Source of the DNA: Deltaproteobacteria bacterium
GTDB taxonomy: Bacteria; Desulfobacterota; GWC2-55-46
Reading direction: 5' to 3'
NCBI GenBank assembly: GCA_016182655.1
Contig: JACPGB010000031.1
Span: forward strand, 43,902-107,901
Length of the DNA: 64,000 nt
Shown: positions 19,043-28,200 of the stretch, one piece after another
Layout: every line of letters starts with the position of its first letter
Position numbering within the stretch: the first letter of the stretch is position 1
Made by a program: the position numbers and the translations under genes
The notes under the pieces: model-generated
What the model saw: the letters and a program-made list of their open reading frames with translations, nothing else
The model's database searches: none
Told to the model about the DNA's origin: nothing

Positions 19043-20086
19043 ATGAGGCCGGTAATAAGCATAGGGAAGAGAAAAATCGGCGCGGGGAACCCCGCCTACA
19101 TCATAGCCGAGATAGGCTCGAACCACGACGGCGACCTGGAAAAGGCCAAGGAGCTCGTCAGGGCCTCGAAGTACGCAGGGGCCGACGCCGTAAAGATACA
19201 GTCGTTCACCGCCGAGGGCCTGCTTAACAGGCTCAAGCCCGACGACAACGGCAGATGGATAGAGCATCCGGCGTACCCGGTTATAGAGCGCCTCGCAGTC
19301 CCGGACGACTGGCACTTTTCCTTGATGGAATACTCGAAGTCGATCGGCATCACCCTTCTTTCAGCCCCGTTCGATATTGAGCGGGCCGAGCTACTGGAAA
19401 GGGTAGGTGTAGAGGCCTACAAGATAGCCTCGGGCGAGCTTACGAACGAGCCGCTCCTTAAGGCAGTCGCCTCCTTCGGAAAGACAGTGATACTTTCGAC
19501 CGGCGCGTCTTATCTGGAAGAGGTGAGGAGGGCGGTCGAGGTGATAGAGGCCGAAGACAACTTCGACATCGCGCTCCTCCACTGCGCCTCGCTCTACCCG
19601 CCGTCATACAAGGATGTGAACATCCGCGCGATGGCTACCCTTAAAGAGACTTTCAACTGCCCGGTCGGGTTCTCGGACCACACCCCGGGACACACAATAC
19701 CGGTTGCGGCCATTGCGCTTGGCGGATCTATCATTGAAAAGCACATCACCATGGATAAGAACCTCAAGGGCCCGGACCATCCTTACGCGATGGAGGTCGA
19801 GGAGTTCAAGACGATGGTGCACGAGATAAGGAACCTCGAAGAGGCGCTCGGGAGCGGCATAAAGGAGCCCTCTGAGCGCGAGATGGGCGAGAGGGTAGGC
19901 GCCCGCCGCTCGATATACGCGCGCGTCGATATAGAGAAGGGCGTTGTGATAGACGAGACCATGCTCAAGGTCGTGAGACACGCCTACGGGCTTCCGCCGT
20001 CGGGTCTCGCGGAAATAGTCGGAAAGGTAGCCTCCAAAAATGTGACCAAGGACATGCCCGTAAGGAGTGAGGACATATGCCGCTAA
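19043..20086 (+). CDS. NeuB/PseI/LegI-family nonulosonic acid synthase
   Basis: The 347-residue protein has the NeuB barrel (about 1-270) with AYIIAEIGSNHDGDLEKA, GADAVKIQSF, YKIASGELTNEP and FSDHTPGH-x-EKHIT motifs, and a C-terminal SAF (antifreeze-like) domain (about 283-345). The enzyme condenses a six-carbon amino sugar with phosphoenolpyruvate to give a nine-carbon acid. Whether the product is pseudaminic, legionaminic or another acid is not decided by sequence; pseB-pseC point to the pseudaminic type. It starts at ATG directly after the previous stop. Confidence 0.93.
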   Translation: MRPVISIGKRKIGAGNPAYIIAEIGSNHDGDLEKAKELVRASKYAGADAVKIQSFTAEGLLNRLKPDDNGRWIEHPAYPVIERLAVPDDWHFSLMEYSKSIGITLLSAPFDIERAELLERVGVEAYKIASGELTNEPLLKAVASFGKTVILSTGASYLEEVRRAVEVIEAEDNFDIALLHCASLYPPSYKDVNIRAMATLKETFNCPVGFSDHTPGHTIPVAAIALGGSIIEKHITMDKNLKGPDHPYAMEVEEFKTMVHEIRNLEEALGSGIKEPSEREMGERVGARRSIYARVDIEKGVVIDETMLKVVRHAYGLPPSGLAEIVGKVASKNVTKDMPVRSEDICR

Positions 20087-20862
20087 AGACCGACATCACC
20101 CCGGTTGTCGCGATAATACAGGCGCGGATGAGCTCGACGCGGCTCCCGTCGAAGGTAATGAAGCCGATATGCGGAAAACCCCTCATCTGGCATGTCGTCA
20201 ACCGTTTGAAGGCCGCCAAATACCTCGACGATGTCATGGTCGCGACCACAACGCATCCCTCGGACGATGTGATCGAGGAGTGGTGCTCTCTTACCGGCGT
20301 CCCGTCCCACAGGGGGAGCCTCGATGATGTACTCTCAAGGTACTTCGGTGCGGCGACAAAGGCCGGGGCAAGGACAATCGTGAGGATTACCGCCGACTGC
20401 CCCCTTATCGAGCCAGAGCTCGTTGATAAGGCCGTGGAAAAGTTCTCAGAGGGCGTATACGACCATGTCGGCGTGGATTCGTCCTTTCCGGACGGGCTCG
20501 ACTGCGAGGTCTTTTCATTCGACGCTTTAAAGAAGGCCCATCGTGAAGCGCGTCTTGCCTCTGAAAGGGAGCATGTGACGCCCTACATCTGGAAGAACCC
20601 CGTCCTCTTCAGGCTCGGCGCGATAAAGAGTAACGTTGACCTTTCGCAGATGCGCTGGACCGTGGATGACGAAAAGGATTTAAAACTCGTGACCGAGATA
20701 TATGAGGCGCTTTACAGGGGAGAAGAGGTCTTCCACATGGCCGAGATACTCTCGTTCCTAAAGAAGAACAGCCGCCTCCTGGAGATAAACTCCATGACCG
20801 CGAGGAACGAGGGCTACGCCAAGTCCCTGAAGGAAGACAGGGTCGTCGACAATGCTGTTTAA
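20077..20862 (+). CDS. SpsF-like cytidylyltransferase
   Basis: The 261-residue protein begins with VVAIIQARMSSTRLPSKVM, the nucleotide-binding signature of CMP-sugar transferases of the SpsF/COG1861 type. A second conserved segment, RITADCPLIEPELVDK, follows at about 108. It likely activates the nonulosonic acid as a CMP-sugar, the job of PseF. It overlaps neuB by 10 bases. The C-terminal 40 residues are charged and not recognisable. The family also contains spore-coat glycosylation genes, so the substrate is uncertain. Confidence 0.85.
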   Translation: MPLKTDITPVVAIIQARMSSTRLPSKVMKPICGKPLIWHVVNRLKAAKYLDDVMVATTTHPSDDVIEEWCSLTGVPSHRGSLDDVLSRYFGAATKAGARTIVRITADCPLIEPELVDKAVEKFSEGVYDHVGVDSSFPDGLDCEVFSFDALKKAHREARLASEREHVTPYIWKNPVLFRLGAIKSNVDLSQMRWTVDDEKDLKLVTEIYEALYRGEEVFHMAEILSFLKKNSRLLEINSMTARNEGYAKSLKEDRVVDNAV

Positions 20863-20892
20863 TTATTCGATCACAACGAAAGAGGTGGATGG

Positions 20893-22203
20893 ATGAAGGT
20901 ATTGACAAAGGGTTTTCCGGTTTCCGAAGAGCTCTGGGAAAAGGCGCAGAGGCTCATACCCGCCGGCACGCAGACCTTGAGCAAGGGCCCGGACCAGTTC
21001 GTAAGGGGCGTGACGCCCAAGTATCTCAAATCGGGCTCGGGCTGTCATGTATGGGACGCGGACGGCAATGTTTACATAGACTACCCGCTCGCGCTCGGGC
21101 CTATTCTCCTGGGCTATGACTACAAGCCGGTCGTCGATGCCGTCATAAGGCAGGTGAGGGAGGGCACGACCTTTACGCTCATGCACCCGCTGGAAGTCGA
21201 GGTCGCCGAGATACTCTCATCCGTCATCCCCTCGGCCGAGATGGTCAGGTTCGCGAAGAACGGGGCGGATGTCACAAGCGCCGCGATAAAGGTTGCAAGG
21301 GCCGCGACCGGAAGGGACCACATAGCGTATTCCGGCTACCACGGTTGCCAGGACTGGTACGCGGTCACGACGCCGAGAAACAAGGGGATTCCGAAGGTCT
21401 TCAAGGAGTTCATGCACCCCTTCGAATACAACAGGCTCGATACGCTTGAAAAGGTCTTTGCCGAAAACCCCGGCAAGATCGCCTGCGTCATCATGGAGGT
21501 CCCGGGGACAGACCCCGCGATAGACCCCGCGACCGGAAAAAACTTCCTGCAAAGGGTAAAGGACCTCGCGCACGCCAACGGCGCGCTCTTCGTCCTCGAC
21601 GAGATAGTCACGGGCTTCAGGTACTCGATAGGCGGGGCGCAGAAGTTCTACAACGTCACGCCGGACCTGTCCTGCTTCGGCAAGGGCATGGCGAACGGGT
21701 TTGCGATCTCCGCGCTCGTCGGAAAGAGGGAGTTCATGAAGGAGCTCGACGAGGTCTTCTTCTCCATGACCTACTCGGGCGACACGATAGGCCTTGCCGC
21801 GGCCAAGGCGACGATAACCGAGCTTCTGAACAAGCCCGTACTCGACCACATCTGGTCGATGGGCGAGGCCCTGCACTCGGAGGTAAACGCCTTTGCCGAG
21901 TCAGAGGGCGTGAACTTCAAGATCTCCGGCAAGCCCCCGAGGGCCGGGCTATCGGTCAAGAACATGAAGGGCGAGGACGACCTCTTGTTGAAGAGCCTCT
22001 TCCTCCAGGAGACGGTAAAGAAGGGGATACTCTTCGGCGGCCCGGTGTTCATAAGCTACTCTCATTCGCCCGAGGACATAGAAAAGACGATAGAGGCCTC
22101 GTGCGCGGCGATAAGCGTAATAAAAGAGGCCGAGGAGAGCGGGGAGCCTTCGAAGTTCCTCGAGGGCGAGCCTGTAGGGGTGGTATTCAGGCAAAGGACA
22201 TAA
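20893..22203 (+). CDS. Class III aminotransferase (glutamate-1-semialdehyde aminomutase-like)
   Basis: The 436-residue PLP enzyme resembles glutamate-1-semialdehyde aminomutase, with ADGNVYIDYPLALGPILLG, VRFAKNGADVTSAAIKVARA and LFVLDEIVTGFR. The PLP Lys lies in CFGKGMANG at about residue 263. In a sugar operon such enzymes often act as sugar aminotransferases rather than in haem synthesis. With the Gfo/Idh gene downstream it could oxidise and then aminate a side-chain carbon. ATG 20893 follows GAAAGAGGTGG. True hemL is not indicated because no tetrapyrrole gene is nearby. Confidence 0.85.
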   Translation: MKVLTKGFPVSEELWEKAQRLIPAGTQTLSKGPDQFVRGVTPKYLKSGSGCHVWDADGNVYIDYPLALGPILLGYDYKPVVDAVIRQVREGTTFTLMHPLEVEVAEILSSVIPSAEMVRFAKNGADVTSAAIKVARAATGRDHIAYSGYHGCQDWYAVTTPRNKGIPKVFKEFMHPFEYNRLDTLEKVFAENPGKIACVIMEVPGTDPAIDPATGKNFLQRVKDLAHANGALFVLDEIVTGFRYSIGGAQKFYNVTPDLSCFGKGMANGFAISALVGKREFMKELDEVFFSMTYSGDTIGLAAAKATITELLNKPVLDHIWSMGEALHSEVNAFAESEGVNFKISGKPPRAGLSVKNMKGEDDLLLKSLFLQETVKKGILFGGPVFISYSHSPEDIEKTIEASCAAISVIKEAEESGEPSKFLEGEPVGVVFRQRT

Positions 22204-22241
22204 GGAAGCCAAAAATAAGTTCCTGAAAGGTGTCGAATACG

Positions 22242-23252
22242 ATGGTGAATGCGAAGATACTGGTAGTCGGCTGCGGCTCGATAGGCAGAAGGCACATAAA
22301 TAACCTGAGATCCCTCGGCATAACGAGGTTCGTGCTCTGCGACTCTAATACGGAGATGCTCAAAAAGGCCTCTGCCGGGATAGAGGGCGCGGCGCTCGTA
22401 ACGGATTTCAAGGACGCTTTGAACGAGAGCCCGGACGCGGCAGTCATATGCACGCCGTCCTCCATGCACCTCGATATGGCGAAGGAGCTCGTTTCAAGGT
22501 CCGTCCATGTCCTTATAGAGAAGCCCCTCTCGCACACGATAGAGGGCTGCGAGGAGCTGGATAAGCTCGTCGAGGAAAAGGGAGTCGTAGCCATGATGGC
22601 GATGTGCTACAGGTTCCACCCGGCGTTCCAGCATGTGAAGCGCCTCATCGATTCGAGCGCGATAGGCAGGATTTACCACGCGAACTACTACGGCGGGCAC
22701 TATCTCCCGGACTGGCACCCGCACGCCGACTACAGGAAGGAGTACGCGGCGAAGAGCTCTTTGGGCGGAGGGGTCGTGCTCACCTCTATCCACGGGCTCG
22801 ACAACGTCCGCTGGCTCTTCGGCGACGTCGTTGAGGGACATGCGTTTGTCGACAAGGTGAGCGAGCTCGAAATGGACGTCGAAGACCTCGCGCTCGGCGT
22901 CTTCAGGATGGAGAACGGCGCCTATGTGAGCTGGCAGACCGACTTCCTCCAGAGGATAGGCCAGCACAGGCTCGTCGTAGCCGGGGAGCTCGGCACCATA
23001 AGGGCGAACATGTCGGACGGGACTATCGAGATATTCCATGTCGGCACCGGAAAATGGACTTCCGAGAGGGTCCTCTTCGAGATAAACACGATGTACGTGA
23101 AGGAGATGAAGGAGTTCCTCGAGTGCGTCCATAGTAAGACGAGGCCGCACTTGAATATCAGGGAAGGCATAAAAACGCTCAAGCTCGCCGTCGGTCTCAA
23201 GGAGTCCGGCGACAGGATGTCCCGCAAAGGGGAGTTATGCGCGACGGCGTGA
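22242..23252 (+). CDS. Second Gfo/Idh/MocA-family oxidoreductase
   Basis: ATG 22242 is preferred over GTG 22230 because AAAGG is correctly spaced. The roughly 336-residue enzyme has the NAD-binding ILVVGCGSIGRRHINNL, VLIEKPLSHTIEG (catalytic Lys) and YRFHPAFQHVKRLID. The middle contains the typical beta-sheet domain. It is likely paired functionally with the aminotransferase just upstream to make a keto sugar and then aminate it. The substrate is unknown. Its stop overlaps the start of pseG by 16 bases. Confidence 0.85.
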   Translation: MVNAKILVVGCGSIGRRHINNLRSLGITRFVLCDSNTEMLKKASAGIEGAALVTDFKDALNESPDAAVICTPSSMHLDMAKELVSRSVHVLIEKPLSHTIEGCEELDKLVEEKGVVAMMAMCYRFHPAFQHVKRLIDSSAIGRIYHANYYGGHYLPDWHPHADYRKEYAAKSSLGGGVVLTSIHGLDNVRWLFGDVVEGHAFVDKVSELEMDVEDLALGVFRMENGAYVSWQTDFLQRIGQHRLVVAGELGTIRANMSDGTIEIFHVGTGKWTSERVLFEINTMYVKEMKEFLECVHSKTRPHLNIREGIKTLKLAVGLKESGDRMSRKGELCATA

Positions 23253-24244
23253 CGATCTGGACAGAGGGCGGGGCCAATATCGGCATGGGCCACGTGGTGA
23301 GGACCATAAACGTCGCCTCCGCGCTCGATGCCATGGACATCCCCGTCCACTTCCTCGTAAACAACGACAGGGCCGTGATCGACAGGCTTGAGGGCGCCGG
23401 TTTCCCGCACATCACTTATCCGATAGACGGCGCGCACCCGTCGCGTCTTACCCACGGCGTAGTGGTCATCGACACCAGAAAGGACGTCACCGCCCGGATA
23501 GCGGCACTGAGAGAATCGGGCAGGAAGGTCGTGCTCCTCGACAATACGGTATCGAAGGGGGCGGACCTCGTGATAGTGCCTTCCGCGCTTTACAATGAAG
23601 AGAGAGAGGCAGTCAAGGGCGGCCCGGAGTTTGTAATAGTCGGCGAGAGGTTCAGAAAGGAGAGGCTCTGGAAGATAAGGCATTCGCTCCCCTTGAAGGT
23701 GCTCGTCACAATGGGAGGCGCGGACCCGTTCAGTCTGACCGAACTCGTCTTAAAGTCGCTGAAGGACATGGAAGGGATCGAGGTCACGACGGTCGTCGGC
23801 CCCGCATTCAGCCCTGAGAGGGACCTGAAGGCCCTCGAAAGATGGAAGCCGGGTTTCAGGTTCATTGATGATGTGAAGGACTTAAGCCCGCTCATGGCCG
23901 CCTCGCACGTGGCGATCACGGCCGTAGGCACGACGATCTACGAGCTCGCCTGCATGGGCGTGCCGTCGGTGCTCATAGGCAATTACGAAAGCGACAGCTT
24001 CGATCTTAATGGCTTCGATGGGCGCGGAGTATCCGTAAGCCTCGGGCATTACAAGGACGTCACACACGAAGCGATAAGGGGCGCGGTCGAGAGGTTTAAG
24101 GACGAACCCTTCTGGAGGCGCGCCTCCGAAAGTTCCGGTGACCTTGTAGACGGCAAAGGCGCAGAGCGGATAGCGTCTCTAATAGAGGGCATTTATAACG
24201 AGAAGCCCGGCAAAACCGCAGTGGAAGGCGTACGCCATGCATAA
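23237..24244 (+). CDS. pseG: PseG/SpsG-type UDP-sugar hydrolase
   Basis: The 335-residue protein has the GT-B-like fold of PseG: the N-terminal EGGANIGMGHVVRT with the G-x-G-H motif, and the C-terminal nucleotide-binding LVTMGGADPF. PseG removes UDP from the 2,4-diacetamido sugar before the NeuB step. The ATAVGTTIYELACMGVPS motif is the usual UDP-binding part. It overlaps the flanking genes on both sides. The family also includes SpsG and nucleotide-sugar hydrolases of legionaminic synthesis, so the exact substrate is inferred. Confidence 0.88.
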   Translation: MRDGVTIWTEGGANIGMGHVVRTINVASALDAMDIPVHFLVNNDRAVIDRLEGAGFPHITYPIDGAHPSRLTHGVVVIDTRKDVTARIAALRESGRKVVLLDNTVSKGADLVIVPSALYNEEREAVKGGPEFVIVGERFRKERLWKIRHSLPLKVLVTMGGADPFSLTELVLKSLKDMEGIEVTTVVGPAFSPERDLKALERWKPGFRFIDDVKDLSPLMAASHVAITAVGTTIYELACMGVPSVLIGNYESDSFDLNGFDGRGVSVSLGHYKDVTHEAIRGAVERFKDEPFWRRASESSGDLVDGKGAERIASLIEGIYNEKPGKTAVEGVRHA

Positions 24245-25136
24245 CGGAAGGCTCATAGACAAAGCGAACGGATACGGGATAATCGAGTGCGAGACCTGCG
24301 GCTTCATCCACATCGACCCGATACCGGCGCCCGAAGACCTGGAGCGCGTCTACAGGGACGAATACTACAAGGAAGAAAAGCCCCTATACATCGAGCGGAC
24401 GATAGAGGACCTCCGGTGGTGGGAGACCGTCTACGACGACCGTTATGAATTTTTGGAGAACGAGCTCGGGGAGGGCAGAAGGTCGATACTCGACGTCGGC
24501 TCGGGCCCCGGCTATTTTTTAAAACGCGGGCTTGAGAGGGGCTGGAAGGCTTTGGGTATAGAGCCCTCCAGGCAGGCCGCCGCTCACGCGAGGACTCTGG
24601 GCGTGGAGATCGAGAACGCGTTCCTCGATGAGAGTCTTGCATCCTCCATTGGAAATCGCTTCGACGCCGTTCACCTGTCCGAAGTGCTTGAGCATGTGCC
24701 GGACCCGGCAAGGATATTAAACCTCGCGCATTCTCTTCTCGAGGAAGACGGCATCGTCTGTTGCGTCGCCCCCAACGACTTCAGCCCCGTGCAGAAGACG
24801 CTCTCCGAGAGGCTCAACTACTCGCATTACTGGCTCGCGCCGCCGCACCACATAAATTATTTCAATCACGCGACACTCTCGGCCCTCCTTGAGAGGTGCG
24901 GCTTTTCGATCATAGGCTCCACCTCGATGTTCCCGATAGATTTTTTCCTTCTAATGGGCGACAACTACGTCGGCAACGACGAAGTTGGAAGGGCCAGTCA
25001 CTTACGGAGAAAGCGGCTCGACATAATGCTGAACGAGCCCGAGCTCAAGGGATTTAAAAAAGAGTTGTATGGCCTGATGGCGAAGCACGGAATCGGCCGC
25101 GAGGCCGTAATATTCGGCAAGAAGGAGAAGAGATAA
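24237..25136 (+). CDS. SAM-dependent methyltransferase, class I
   Basis: The 299-residue protein begins with a Cys pair (IECETCGFIHIDP) before the SAM fold. Motif I is ILDVGSGPGYFLKRG (about 84-98) and a downstream VLEHVPDP fits the class I catalytic loop. The leading Cys segment with HIDP is common in sugar O-methyltransferases (C-methyltransferase-like). It may methylate the nonulosonic acid. It is one of two adjacent methyltransferases and overlaps both neighbours. Confidence 0.85.
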   Translation: MHNGRLIDKANGYGIIECETCGFIHIDPIPAPEDLERVYRDEYYKEEKPLYIERTIEDLRWWETVYDDRYEFLENELGEGRRSILDVGSGPGYFLKRGLERGWKALGIEPSRQAAAHARTLGVEIENAFLDESLASSIGNRFDAVHLSEVLEHVPDPARILNLAHSLLEEDGIVCCVAPNDFSPVQKTLSERLNYSHYWLAPPHHINYFNHATLSALLERCGFSIIGSTSMFPIDFFLLMGDNYVGNDEVGRASHLRRKRLDIMLNEPELKGFKKELYGLMAKHGIGREAVIFGKKEKR

Positions 25137-26398
25137 TGGCAGGAAAGACGCTCGTGATGCTCCCTGAATCGTACCCCGTGGCGAGACTCCTCTGCGAGTA
25201 CATATTCAACGAAGAAAATCTCAAGCCCGACCTCCTGATACTCAGGAAACAGAGGGCAGGCTTCGAGCGGATAATCTCGGAGTTCCCGTTCGGCAAGGTC
25301 CACGAGATCGACGAGGACTACTACGGGAGGATCACTAAAAAAGAATCGGCAGACTTCCTCCGTAAGATAATGAAGTCTCCGTATGACGTCGCCTTCTTCC
25401 CGTTCAACACCTTCAGGGCGAACGCCTTTCTCTTCGGGTCCTTGCTCGCGAAAGAGGTCAAGGCCGTAAACTCATCGCTCTACAACAAGAAAGAGCTTCC
25501 CATCGTGAGCTTCAGGCTCGGCGAGGAGAGAAGGCTTGCCGCTAATATCCCCTGGGCCCCGATAATGACCGAGGTCCTGAAGACCAAGGACAGGATAGTG
25601 GACATCCTCAGGGACAAGGGCGACAAGTTCGAGGTCTCCGGCGAGAGGCCGACCTTCGGCATACTCCACGGTTTCGCGCACGACCTCGAGATATTCTGCA
25701 AGTACGCATTAGGCTCGCTTTACGCAACGGATAAGCGCGTCCTCGACATAGGCGGCGGGCTCGGCTTCGGCTCGTTCCTCCTCTCGCGCTTTGCCGACAA
25801 GGCCTTTTTCGTGGACAGGTCAAAGGACGCCGTCAGGTTCGTAGAGAAGATGTGGGTGGAGAGCGCCCCGAACATCGTACCCATCTGCGGCGACGCCGAC
25901 TCGCTCGTCGGCGGCGAGGGGTCGTTCGACTGCATATTCCTGATGGATGTCATAGAGCATGTACCGGACCCGCTCGACCTCTTGAAAAAGGCCGGGAGGC
26001 TCCTTAAGAAGGACGGCACGCTCATCATCACGACGCCGGAGGAAGACTATTATCCTTACAGCGTCTGCCCGCCTGAGCGCTGGAGCGACCCCGAGGACAA
26101 GCTTATAAACGAGGCCATCTGGCCCTGGCATATACAGGCATTGGGTGAGGAAAAGCTCCTTCCGCTCCTAAAGGCCGCGTCCTTCGAGGTCGCCGAGAAG
26201 AGCTACACGACTTATCTCAAGGGCTACGAATTCAGCGACGAGCTGAAAGAGGCGAGAGAAAAGAACGACGTGGACTCCGCCATAGGGTCTCTTAACGACC
26301 TTACCAAATGGGATATCCGCGACTTCGGACTCACCTACGAGCGCGACCCGTACTTCTCGGCCGCGTCGTACAACATCATCGCAAGGAAGGCGGCCTGA
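25136..26398 (+). CDS. Second methyltransferase with an added N-terminal domain
   Basis: The 420-residue protein has an N-terminal region of about 190 residues that I do not recognise, followed by a class I SAM fold: VLDIGGGLGFGSFLLSRF (about 201-219) and LMDVIEHVPDPLDLL. The C-terminal half continues with a TTPEEDYYPYSVCPPERW segment. The N-terminal part (FRLGEERRLAANIPWAPIM) might bind the acceptor sugar. It starts at the overlapping ATG of the previous stop. The substrate is unknown; a role in decorating the flagellar sugar is inferred from the operon. Confidence 0.8.
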   Translation: MAGKTLVMLPESYPVARLLCEYIFNEENLKPDLLILRKQRAGFERIISEFPFGKVHEIDEDYYGRITKKESADFLRKIMKSPYDVAFFPFNTFRANAFLFGSLLAKEVKAVNSSLYNKKELPIVSFRLGEERRLAANIPWAPIMTEVLKTKDRIVDILRDKGDKFEVSGERPTFGILHGFAHDLEIFCKYALGSLYATDKRVLDIGGGLGFGSFLLSRFADKAFFVDRSKDAVRFVEKMWVESAPNIVPICGDADSLVGGEGSFDCIFLMDVIEHVPDPLDLLKKAGRLLKKDGTLIITTPEEDYYPYSVCPPERWSDPEDKLINEAIWPWHIQALGEEKLLPLLKAASFEVAEKSYTTYLKGYEFSDELKEAREKNDVDSAIGSLNDLTKWDIRDFGLTYERDPYFSAASYNIIARKAA

Positions 26399-26399
26399 G

Positions 26400-27494
26400 G
26401 TGATAAGGACCAGGGCCGCGATACTGGAATCCAAGAACGCTCCGTTGAGCGTCCGCGAGATATCTTTATCCGCGCCAAAGGAGCGCGAAGTCCTCGTGAA
26501 GATGGAGATGGCCGGGCTCTGCAAGAGCGACCTTAACGCCATAATCGGGCATACCCGTTACGATATGCCCCTTGTCCTCGGGCATGAGGGTGCGGGCACG
26601 GTCGTCGAGACCGGGGCAGGAGTAAAGTCGCTCAAGAAAGGCGACCGCGTCGTTTTGAGCTGGGCCGCCTTTTGCGGCGATTGTTTCTTCTGCAACAAGG
26701 GGCTTACCCACCAGTGCCATACGGTTGCGTGGCCGCGCGGCAAGGGGCTCCTTCCCGACTGGACGACCCGTTTCAGCGAGAACGGAAAAGAGATATTCCA
26801 CTTCAACGGGGTGTCGTCATTCAGCGAATATACGGTCGTCTACGAGACCGGGTGCGTTAAGGTGAACGAGGGAATCCCGTTCGAGGTGGCTTCCGTCGTA
26901 GGCTGTTCCGTCGTGACAGGCATAGGCGCGGTATATAACACCGCGAATTTTGACGAGGGCGCGACCGCCCTCGTCGTCGGCGGCGGAAATGTCGGCGTCT
27001 CGGTCATACAGGCCCTTAAGATAAAGGGCGCGGGGCTCATCATCGCCGTTGACCCCAAGGAAGATAAGTGGGATGCCATTAAAGAGGCCGGGGCGGATAT
27101 CGTTCTTTCCGAGATATCAATCGATGAGATAAAAAAGGCTACCGCAGGCTTCGGCGTCGATTACGCCTTTGACGGTGTCGCGACCGAAGAGACCCTGAAC
27201 AAGTCGCTTGCCGCTGTTCGGAGGGCAGGGACGGTCGTAATGGTCGGTTCCCCGCACCCGCTCGCGAAGTACTCGGTCCCGCCAATCGAGTTCCATCTTG
27301 AGAAAAAGATAATAGGCTCGCTCTACGGGTCTTCAAACCCGGTGAGGGACATACCGAGGCTCCTCGATTTTTACAGGCAGGGGAGGCTCAAACTCGACGG
27401 CTTCACTACCGGGTCCTTCAAGCTCGATGACATAAACACCGCCATAAAGGAGCTCGAGACGAGCGGCGGCAAATTCACCATCACATTCAATTAA
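26400..27494 (+). CDS. Zinc-dependent alcohol dehydrogenase, first copy
   Basis: The 364-residue medium-chain dehydrogenase has the GHEGAGTVVETGAGV motif, the structural zinc cysteines in CGDCFFCNKGLTHQC and the NAD-binding GGGNVGVSVIQALK. It starts at GTG 26400, two bases after the previous stop. It probably oxidises an alcohol on a sugar or a chain precursor. The family is broad, so the substrate cannot be named. A second member occurs at 28193, split by the transaldolase gene. Confidence 0.88.
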   Translation: MIRTRAAILESKNAPLSVREISLSAPKEREVLVKMEMAGLCKSDLNAIIGHTRYDMPLVLGHEGAGTVVETGAGVKSLKKGDRVVLSWAAFCGDCFFCNKGLTHQCHTVAWPRGKGLLPDWTTRFSENGKEIFHFNGVSSFSEYTVVYETGCVKVNEGIPFEVASVVGCSVVTGIGAVYNTANFDEGATALVVGGGNVGVSVIQALKIKGAGLIIAVDPKEDKWDAIKEAGADIVLSEISIDEIKKATAGFGVDYAFDGVATEETLNKSLAAVRRAGTVVMVGSPHPLAKYSVPPIEFHLEKKIIGSLYGSSNPVRDIPRLLDFYRQGRLKLDGFTTGSFKLDDINTAIKELETSGGKFTITFN

Positions 27495-27510
27495 CCTAAG
27501 GGAGGGTTTG

Positions 27511-28200
27511 ATGAACATTTTTCTGGACACCGCGAATATAGAGGAGATAAAGAAGGCGAAGAGATGGGGGGTGCTTAAGGGTCTCACCACTAACCCTTCG
27601 ATAGTCGCGCGCGAGGGCAAGGACTTCGTCGAGCTCGCCCACGAGCTCTGCGAGCTCGTTCACCCGTACCCGGTAAGCCTCGAAGTCGTAGACAGGACCG
27701 GCGAGGGCATGGCCGAGCAGGCCCGAGCCATTTCCGCGCTTGGCAGGAACGTCGTAGTGAAGCTCCCTACTAACCCCGAGGGGCTCGCGGCGTTGAACCT
27801 CCTTAAGGGCGAAGGGGTCAAGACGAACCTCACGCTCGTATTCTCGACCTCGCAGGCTATCCTCGCAATGGGCGCCGGCGCGACCTACATCAGCCCGTTC
27901 ATCGGGAGGCTCGAGGACAGGGGTTACGAGGGCATGGGGCTGGTGCGCGACATCATGCACATACACAAGGCCTACAACTTCAAGACAGAGGTCATAACGG
28001 CGTCCATCCGCGACCCGCACCAGGTGATAGAGGCCGCCAAGACAGGCGCGCACATCATCACGCTCCCGTTCGCGGTACTCGAAAAGATGCTCCTTAACAC
28101 CATGACGGACATGGACCTCGAGAAGTTCCTCTCCGACTGGGAGAGGGTCCCTGGGAGGGAAGAGGCTTTTTCAAGGAGGAGGCTCGAAAACGTTGGCTAA
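27511..28200 (+). CDS. Transaldolase/fructose-6-phosphate aldolase family (TalC/FSA)
   Basis: ATG 27511 is chosen behind GGGAGGG, one codon after a TTG. The 229-residue barrel has FLDTAN (Asp6), GLTTNPS and the Schiff-base Lys84 in VVKLPTNP. The size fits the small transaldolase subgroup that includes TalC and FSA. Its gene sits between two alcohol dehydrogenases inside the sugar operon, so it may build or cleave a sugar chain for the pathway. Ordinary pentose-phosphate use cannot be excluded. Confidence 0.87.
   Translation: MNIFLDTANIEEIKKAKRWGVLKGLTTNPSIVAREGKDFVELAHELCELVHPYPVSLEVVDRTGEGMAEQARAISALGRNVVVKLPTNPEGLAALNLLKGEGVKTNLTLVFSTSQAILAMGAGATYISPFIGRLEDRGYEGMGLVRDIMHIHKAYNFKTEVITASIRDPHQVIEAAKTGAHIITLPFAVLEKMLLNTMTDMDLEKFLSDWERVPGREEAFSRRRLENVG

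Noticed and set aside
20893..22203. hemL of tetrapyrrole synthesis
   Set aside because: The gene lies deep in the sugar operon with no haem genes; a sugar-related role is more likely.
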